Source: Entrophospora sp. SA101 (lineage: Eukaryota; Glomeromycota; Glomeromycetes; Entrophosporales; Entrophosporaceae). From it: a stretch of 12,237 nucleotides of DNA. Both the position numbers and the translations under genes were made by a program. Where the stretch lies: the NCBI GenBank assembly GCA_958430865.1, contig CAUDNR010000724.1, forward strand, positions 104,183-116,419, read 5' to 3'. Positions 8,111 through 12,237 of this stretch are shown here, in pieces. Position 1 is the first letter of the stretch. Each line of letters starts with the position of its first letter. Below the pieces are notes generated by a model. It ran no database searches, had not been told where the DNA came from, and worked only from the letters and a program-made list of their open reading frames with translations.

Positions 8111-8262
8111 CTAAAACTCCTATAAAATAATAAAAATAAATTTAAGTATGTTATCTGCATTGACATCTAATGCCCATCCAAATTTTTCACGGAGACTTTT
8201 ATTAAAAATCTTGGTGATTGGTACATCGTATTTTTTACACCATGCAACAGAGATACGTGGGT
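8111..8262 (-). pseudogene. Orphan last exon of DNA topoisomerase I (type IB)
   Basis: On the minus strand the frame reads [20 protein letters not shown], then [14 protein letters not shown]. This is the extreme C-terminus of eukaryotic topoisomerase I, the segment just after the catalytic tyrosine (NYLDPR in the family). A pyrimidine-rich TTTTTCCTCTAG ends at 8263 and would be a good splice acceptor, placing the exon start at 8262 inside the Asp codon. After ALD the frame runs on to a stop at 8120-8122. Alternatively, a 45-bp GT..AG intron (8120-8164) would join GAG-TTT-TAG, giving the usual ..EF end. No upstream exon with the tyrosine or core domain is visible between here and 9500, so this is a fragment, or its other exons lie far away. 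Identity fairly sure; status as a dead fragment less so. Confidence 0.7.
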
Positions 8263-8362
8263 CTAGAGGAAAAAGACCCCGTTATGGACCAAGCTGCTCC
8301 AATTTGGCCGGCCGAGGTTCCTCAATTCTTGTTTTCTTTTGTCTAGTTTATTGATTAAATGA

Positions 8363-8510
8363 AACTAGAATGACGACGTGTTTCAATATTGCACCACCAC
8401 CATTCTTTTTAAATAACTAGAATGACAACAAGTGGCAATAAACACCATCATTCTTTTTCAACAACTAGAGTGACGATGAGTGGCGGGCGATCTTTCAAAT
8501 TCTTCATTTT
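8363..8510 (+). repeat. Tandem hairpin-forming repeat, about 50-bp units
   Basis: AACTAGAATGAC / AACTAGAGTGAC starts units at 8363, 8415 and 8463. The first two end in CACCA..CATTCTTTTT. Within each of these two, AGAATGA near the start pairs with (T)CATTCT near the end, so each can fold into a hairpin with a GTGGC/GCACC-rich loop. A related single copy sits at about 7635. Function unknown; probably a dispersed short repeat of this genome. Confidence 0.75.
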
Positions 8511-8612
8511 CTCTGTTTCTTTTTTCTTGACGTGGCATTTTTTTTTTTATTAAATTTTTTAAAAAGAAAAAAAGATGATTTTGATCGATGTGTACACATT
8601 AATTATTTATTA

Positions 8613-8798
8613 TTGGTACTTGGTGTTGCACAGGGGTTTTTTTTGTTGACGCGAATTGATTTTTTTTTTTTTTTTTTTGGAAAAACAATTTATTTTTTGA
8701 CAAATATTGCTATTTATTTTAATATAAATGTGTCCATCTGTATCAAATAACAAATCATTGCCACTGTCAAAGATGAAGAATTGGAACCAGTTGCTTGA
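8613..8798 (-). other. Possible coding fragment, 62 codons open
   Basis: Between stops at 8799-8801 and 8610-8612 the minus strand is open. Its first half reads like protein: NWFQFFIFDSGNDLLFDTDG, followed by HIYIKINSNIC. The second half passes through a run of 19 A (lysines) and so carries little information. There is no ATG and no family I recognise. It could be a fragment of a decayed gene or chance. Two other short frames nearby also look weakly coding, which lowers confidence. Confidence 0.25.
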
Positions 8799-8801
8799 TT
8801 A

Positions 8802-9529
8802 TAATTATTAAAACCATTGCTTTTTTGATTATTTTTGATAAGAAAAAAAAACATCTTGATCATCAGGATCTTAAATTATAAAATTGCATCGCGATGTAAA
8901 ACGGGGTATATACCATTGCACATCCTTATTCAAGATGTGCAGCCTACCAACGCATTGTTACATTGCGATGTACATCTTGATTTTTTATATTTAATTTTAA
9001 CATTTCACATCGAATTTTATTGTATTAAAAATTAATAAAAATAAAATATATATATATAAATTCAATTTAAAAAAATTACATTTTTTATTAATTATATTTT
9101 ATATAATTTAATCATAATAATAATAATAAGCGAACAGGAGAGTCCGTTCTGGTAGCACCATGCAATTATTGATTGACCAATCAAAATCATGAATTAGATA
9201 ATGTAAAAATAAATGTTGGTTTGGTTCATTTCGTCAACAATCAATTGTTTCGTTAACAAATGGTTTGAATTTAAGAAGTTGGAAGCAACCATGTGGCAAA
9301 CTTTGAAATAGTCTAATAAATTAAATTGTACTACTCAAAAATGTATTTAAAGGGTTGGTTTTCGACTTGGTTGAAGAATAACTCTCTTCTCTTGACCATA
9401 TCTATCGATATAATCAAGATAACCTTAATATAATGAATGTCGATGAAACGATTGTAAACACAACCAATATTTAAGATATACGATTAAGACAAAACATGAA
9501 TGATATATGAAAAAAACAAACAAACTTAT
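8802..9529. other. AT-rich spacer with a cluster of palindromes
   Basis: No gene is seen. Three perfect palindromes lie within 55 bp: CATCGCGATG (8887-8896), GGTATATACC (8905-8914) and TGCACATC..GATGTGCA (8917-8924 with 8934-8941). TACATTGCGATGTACATC follows near 8960, resembling the reverse complement of the first. A further TTGATTG-AC-CAATCAA palindrome lies near 9170. TATTTAAAGGG near 9345 could be a TATA-like box, but no plus-strand ORF follows. Confidence 0.4.
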
Positions 9530-10200
9530 TTAATAAAAACAAAATTTACAACCCAAAAAATGTTTTTTTACATGTTCTAATAAAATTTCCATTGTTACAT
9601 CATTTATTGCTGATTCAACGTTACCCAGATCATCATCAACTGTATTTTCGTTATTTTCGATAAACTCATTTTCATTTAATCTTTTCGTCATAATTTCTTT
9701 TAGTTAGATCGGCACCTTTGTAGACAATGATTGTGATAACCATGTCCACACGTGAGTATATACACTACAATTATTCAAATTAGTATAGTTAGTGTAATCA
9801 CAATATACGTAATTGTAAAAAATGTTTCTAGATGGTTTCCTAGAAGTAACAAAGCCTCTTGGAAGGTGACGATTGGTTATTTCGTAAACTAAAGATGGCA
9901 ATTTGTATGAGTTAATACCATTAGATGAAGTTTTAGTATTCAAAGAATACTGATTTCGTGCTGATATATCCTCGTAAACACATCTAAAAGCAATACAGCA
10001 CACTTTCGGGAAAGCATATGCAATTGCTTCGGTGTATTTGGATATTTCATAGAATCTATGAAATGTTGTCGAAAAGTATTATCCTTTCGACTTTTGCATT
10101 CCTGTATGATCTGCAAATCAGCATTTCTGTATTAAATGTTACGAGTACAGAACCCATTTGATTGGTAGGGTACTGTGTACTGTATGTTGGTGTATGACTT
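9530..10200 (-). pseudogene. Decayed gene, C-terminal part with CGHGYH zinc-binding-like motif
   Basis: Reading down the minus strand, coding-like sequence hops between frames. First comes QYPTNQMGSVLVTFNTE (about 10198-10115). Then a +1 frame gives ADLQIIQECKSRKDNTFRQ... and TPKQLHMLSRKCAVLLLDVF, up to a stop near 9940. A third frame reads SSNGINSYKLPSLVYEITNR, HLPRGFVTSRKPSR and CDYTNYTNL. A shift then gives ILTCGHGYHNHCLQRC, which looks like the first half of a RING/C2H2-type zinc-binding site, but no second CxxC pair follows. The last open part, ..LNENEFIENNENTVDDDLGN and ..TMEILLEHVKK, ends at 9530-9532. At least three frame changes and a missing half of the zinc motif mark it as dead. 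The family is unknown to me by name. It lies on the same strand as the remnant at 11324-12237 and is probably its 3' part. Confidence 0.65.
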
Positions 10201-10323
10201 TTTTAAAAAAATTTCTATTTTGTAGACCATACAGTACTGAATGTATCTATAGTTTGCGTTGTAAAACTAATTTCGTTTAACAGCGTGACGTTAATCAATT
10301 TAAAAGTAGTACAATAGAATATA

Positions 10324-10505
10324 CACTGCCTGGAAGAAAGTATCCGAACCTCGATTTTTATTAATTCCGCAAACTTTTACATAATAAAAAATTTTTTTGA
10401 AAATATCATCATGTAGCTTAGGTTCTAACGAATGTGTATAAAATCTTTCACAATTCTGCTATTTATAATAATTTTTTAACCAAAAAAAAAACGAACTTCA
10501 ATTAA
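10324..10505. repeat. Left terminal inverted repeat of the Tc1-like element
   Basis: About 182 bp, pairing with 11107-11280. An outer direct-repeat word GAACCTCGATT (10346-10356) and an inner one GAACTTCAATT (10493-10503) are probably the two transposase-binding sites of an IR/DR terminus. Confidence 0.85.
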
Positions 10506-10553
10506 TATAAAAAATATAAAATGATCAAAAATTTTCTAAAAACCAAAATTTTA

Positions 10554-10898
10554 TTAAAACATCACAAGTTCATGCAAATTTTTGCGAATTGTTTTAACTG
10601 ACACTTCAACACCACTGACACCAACAAATTTTCTTTGAATCTCTTCTGCAGAACTGCGATTATTTTTTAATGCAATTTCTCTGAGAGTTTTTTGTTCACT
10701 AACATTTAATGCACAGGGACGTCCACTTCTTGGTGCACTTCTTAGGCTTTCAGCATTTTCATAACGTTTAATGGTATCATAAACTGTAGTTTTTTGAAGC
10801 TTAAGTATCTTTACAATTTTATTAAGACTACTACCGCCTAATCTAAGACCCAAAATTTTTCCATGCTCAGCTTCAGTTAATTCGGAATTTTTTGGCAT
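10554..10898 (-). CDS. Tc1-type transposase N-terminal DNA-binding domain only
   Basis: 114 residues from an ATG at 10898. Residues about 6-48 form the first helix-turn-helix (LTEAEHGKILGLRLGGSSLN, then KIVKILKLQKTTVYDTIKRY). SGRPCAL at 58-64 is the GRP (AT-hook-like) linker typical of Tc1/mariner paired-like domains. Residues 66-111 form the second HTH, ending KTIRKNLHEL. The frame stops at VMF where the linker to the DDE/D catalytic domain should begin; full-length family members have about 340 residues. Only about 48 bp separate the stop from the left terminal repeat, so the catalytic domain was removed by internal deletion. The reading frame is clean over all 114 codons. The product could still bind the element's ends without cutting, acting as a repressor of related full-length elements; that role is inference. 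Confidence 0.88.
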   Translation of the reverse strand: MPKNSELTEAEHGKILGLRLGGSSLNKIVKILKLQKTTVYDTIKRYENAESLRSAPRSGRPCALNVSEQKTLREIALKNNRSSAEEIQRKFVGVSGVEVSVKTIRKNLHELVMF

Positions 10899-11106
10899 TT
10901 TTAAAAATTTTTTTTGATTTAATCGATTTTATTATTGTCAGATTATTTTTAATAACAATTTTTCTACCAATGACAGGAGAATAATTTTTTCCATAATTAT
11001 ATCTCAGAATTTAGGCTACAAAATGGTGTTTTTGGTTTTTTCCTCGTTATGTAAAATTTTGAGAAAATACAAATTTAAACAAAATTCGAGGATGAAAATC
11101 ACAAAT

Positions 11107-11280
11107 TTAATCGAAGTTCGTTTTTTTTGGTTAAAAAATTATTATAAATACCAGAATTGTGAAATTGCATACATATTCGTTAGAACCTAAGTTACATGAT
11201 GATTCAAAAATTTTTATTATTATGTAAAAGTTTGTGGAATTAATAAAAATCGAGGTTCGGATACTTTCTTCCAGGCAATG
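11107..11280. repeat. Right terminal inverted repeat of the Tc1-like element
   Basis: About 174 bp. It has an inner direct-repeat word AATCGAAGTTC (11109-11119) and an outer AATCGAGGTTC (11248-11258), mirroring the left end. It lies upstream of the transposase-domain ORF and would include any promoter for it. Confidence 0.85.
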
Positions 11281-11323
11281 TATATATGCACGCACATAAA
11301 TGCACAAAATTTATATCTAAATT

Positions 11324-12237
11324 TCAATAATTTATCCAAACCTCCAATGGAAACAAATTTCTCATAACATTACAATGTTCAAAAGCTGACAAGTGTTGCA
11401 AATCATCCAAAGGATTTTGCTGACTTGTTATGACACCTTTTATGTTGGAAAATTTATCTAAATTTACTGGACAATTAGTAAATTGTTCTAGCATAGATTC
11501 TCTCATTGCACTATTTAAATAATCAAGTTTTGTTGTGGGGGCGAAACTTTATAGGTTTTTTTGATGCAAAAAATACCTAAAACAAATTTTATATTTTATA
11601 GTTAAAAATAGCTAGAAATAACTAGAAAGAAATAGGTTATAATAATTAAATTATAATTTTTATATTTTACCATATTCTGAAAAAAACCATCCTCTTGTAA
11701 CCCTTCTCTGAAACACCTTACATATGGGAAAACTGCTTTAATTGTATTTGCAACTAATACTAAACTTTTAACATGTGGCCATTTTTGAGACCCAACAAAA
11801 TTCTAATGAAAAAAAAAATCATTTTAACAATTTTTTTTTTTTTTTAAATAAAGAAAATAATTTTTTCTATCACTTACTAAAGCCAACACACCATCATTCG
11901 ATTATAGTTTCTAAGTTTTTGTTTTCTTTTTTTAAATATTCATTTTCTATAAGTAAGTTTTGTTCTTGTTTTAATAAATTGTTATTTGCCATAGTGATTA
12001 TTCTATTTTGTTGATTGATGTTTTAAAACCAAAAATGAACGAAAAGCATGATCAAACATCCTTCATGTCTCTATGTAAACATATTTTCATAGTTTCGCTC
12101 TTTCAATCACAATCTTTTATACTTCATTAGCTTTTTTCGTTCAAGAGAAATAATTATTCAAAAAGGCACATACTTTTTGTCTTCGGAACCACCATCCTTT
12201 TCAGGGAGAAGACTCATTGGGATCTTTTTAACATTAA
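11324..12237 (-). pseudogene. Intron-containing, frameshifted gene remnant of unknown function (partial)
   Basis: Four exons can be proposed on the minus strand. The first runs from the window edge to 12174 (SLLPEKDGGSEDKK, donor GTATGT). The second is 12002-11878 (MANNNLLKQEQ, then ENEYLKKENKNLE: a short coiled coil; donor GTAAGT). The third is 11802-11671 (NFVGSQKWPHVKSLVLVANT ... REGLQEDGFFQNM). The fourth is 11576-11324 (LDYLNSAMRESMLEQFTNCP ... MRNLFPLEVW). The introns are 12003-12173, 11803-11877 and 11577-11670, all GT..AG, with matching phases if two 1-bp indels are allowed. One indel is at about 11896, where GAATGATGG makes a stop; the other is in the five-C run (minus strand) at 11537-11541. 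The ATG at 11992 could be a start, but the phase across the upstream intron fits an internal methionine. I do not recognise the family. The 3' part is probably at 9530-10200, beyond the Tc1 insertion. Confidence 0.6.

Larger units (their letters stand above)
10324..11280 (-). mobile_element. 957-bp Tc1/mariner element, IR/DR type, catalytic half deleted
   Basis: Ends CACTGCCTGGAAGAAAG (10324) and, in reverse complement from 11280, CATTGCCTGGAAGAAAG are flanked by TA at 10322-10323 and 11281-11282, the Tc1/mariner target duplication. The terminal repeats are about 175-182 bp long and differ at two positions in the first 64. A full Tc1-type element would be about 1.3-1.7 kb; this one keeps only the DNA-binding ORF. 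It inserted between two parts of a decayed minus-strand gene. Confidence 0.93.

Noticed and set aside
8148..8354. 68-codon plus-strand ORF
   Set aside because: Antisense shadow of the topoisomerase I exon.
8835..9035. 66-codon plus-strand ORF over the palindrome cluster
   Set aside because: Its codons are dictated by palindromes and AT-rich sequence; no domain or start context supports a gene.
11775..12014. 79-codon plus-strand ORF rich in F and N
   Set aside because: Antisense of the coiled-coil exon, with T-run low complexity.
1..12237. tRNA or rRNA genes
   Set aside because: I looked for B-box-like GGTTCGAATCC words and rRNA-like GC-rich blocks on both strands and saw none.

Overview
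The window looks like nuclear DNA of a fungus with a very AT-rich, transposon-loaded genome. The evidence is: (i) roughly three quarters A+T with many homopolymer runs; (ii) a short-intron, GT..AG-spliced gene for an R-SNARE of the fungal Snc/synaptobrevin type; (iii) several decayed genes, some with introns of about 75-170 bp; (iv) Tc1/mariner, hAT and miniature inverted-repeat elements packed side by side. The style fits an early-diverging fungus such as an arbuscular mycorrhizal (Rhizophagus-like) species. That assignment is inference from style, not proof.

Layout. 1-2450: an unidentified, frameshifted plus-strand gene remnant (272-605), a 226-bp miniature element with TA target sites (676-901), and the 3' end of a dead hAT transposase on the minus strand (1519-1841), then AT-rich spacer. 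2482-3144 (minus): the only intact conserved gene, a 109-residue synaptobrevin/VAMP in four exons, whose ATG appears to be split by the first intron. 3674-4229: a probable pogo/Tigger-like miniature element. 4577-7637: a foldback-like structure, in which an array of about 76-118-bp units and an array of exactly 86-bp units of the same repeat family face each other in opposite orientation, with a second tandem repeat and a 191-bp block bounded by perfect 22-bp inverted repeats between them. 8111-8262 (minus): an orphan last exon of DNA topoisomerase I. 8363-8510: tandem hairpin-forming units, with a stray copy at about 7635.

9530-12237 (minus): two stretches of a multi-exon gene of unknown function with several frameshifts and a C-terminal CGHGYH..C zinc-binding-like motif. 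Between the two stretches, at a TA dinucleotide, sits a 957-bp Tc1/mariner element with long terminal repeats of IR/DR type. Its only ORF is the 114-residue DNA-binding (double HTH) half of a transposase; the catalytic half is absent. I infer that the element interrupts one formerly continuous gene.

The only expressed function I would predict with confidence is vesicle fusion (the SNARE). The rest is a record of transposition, tandem amplification and gene decay.
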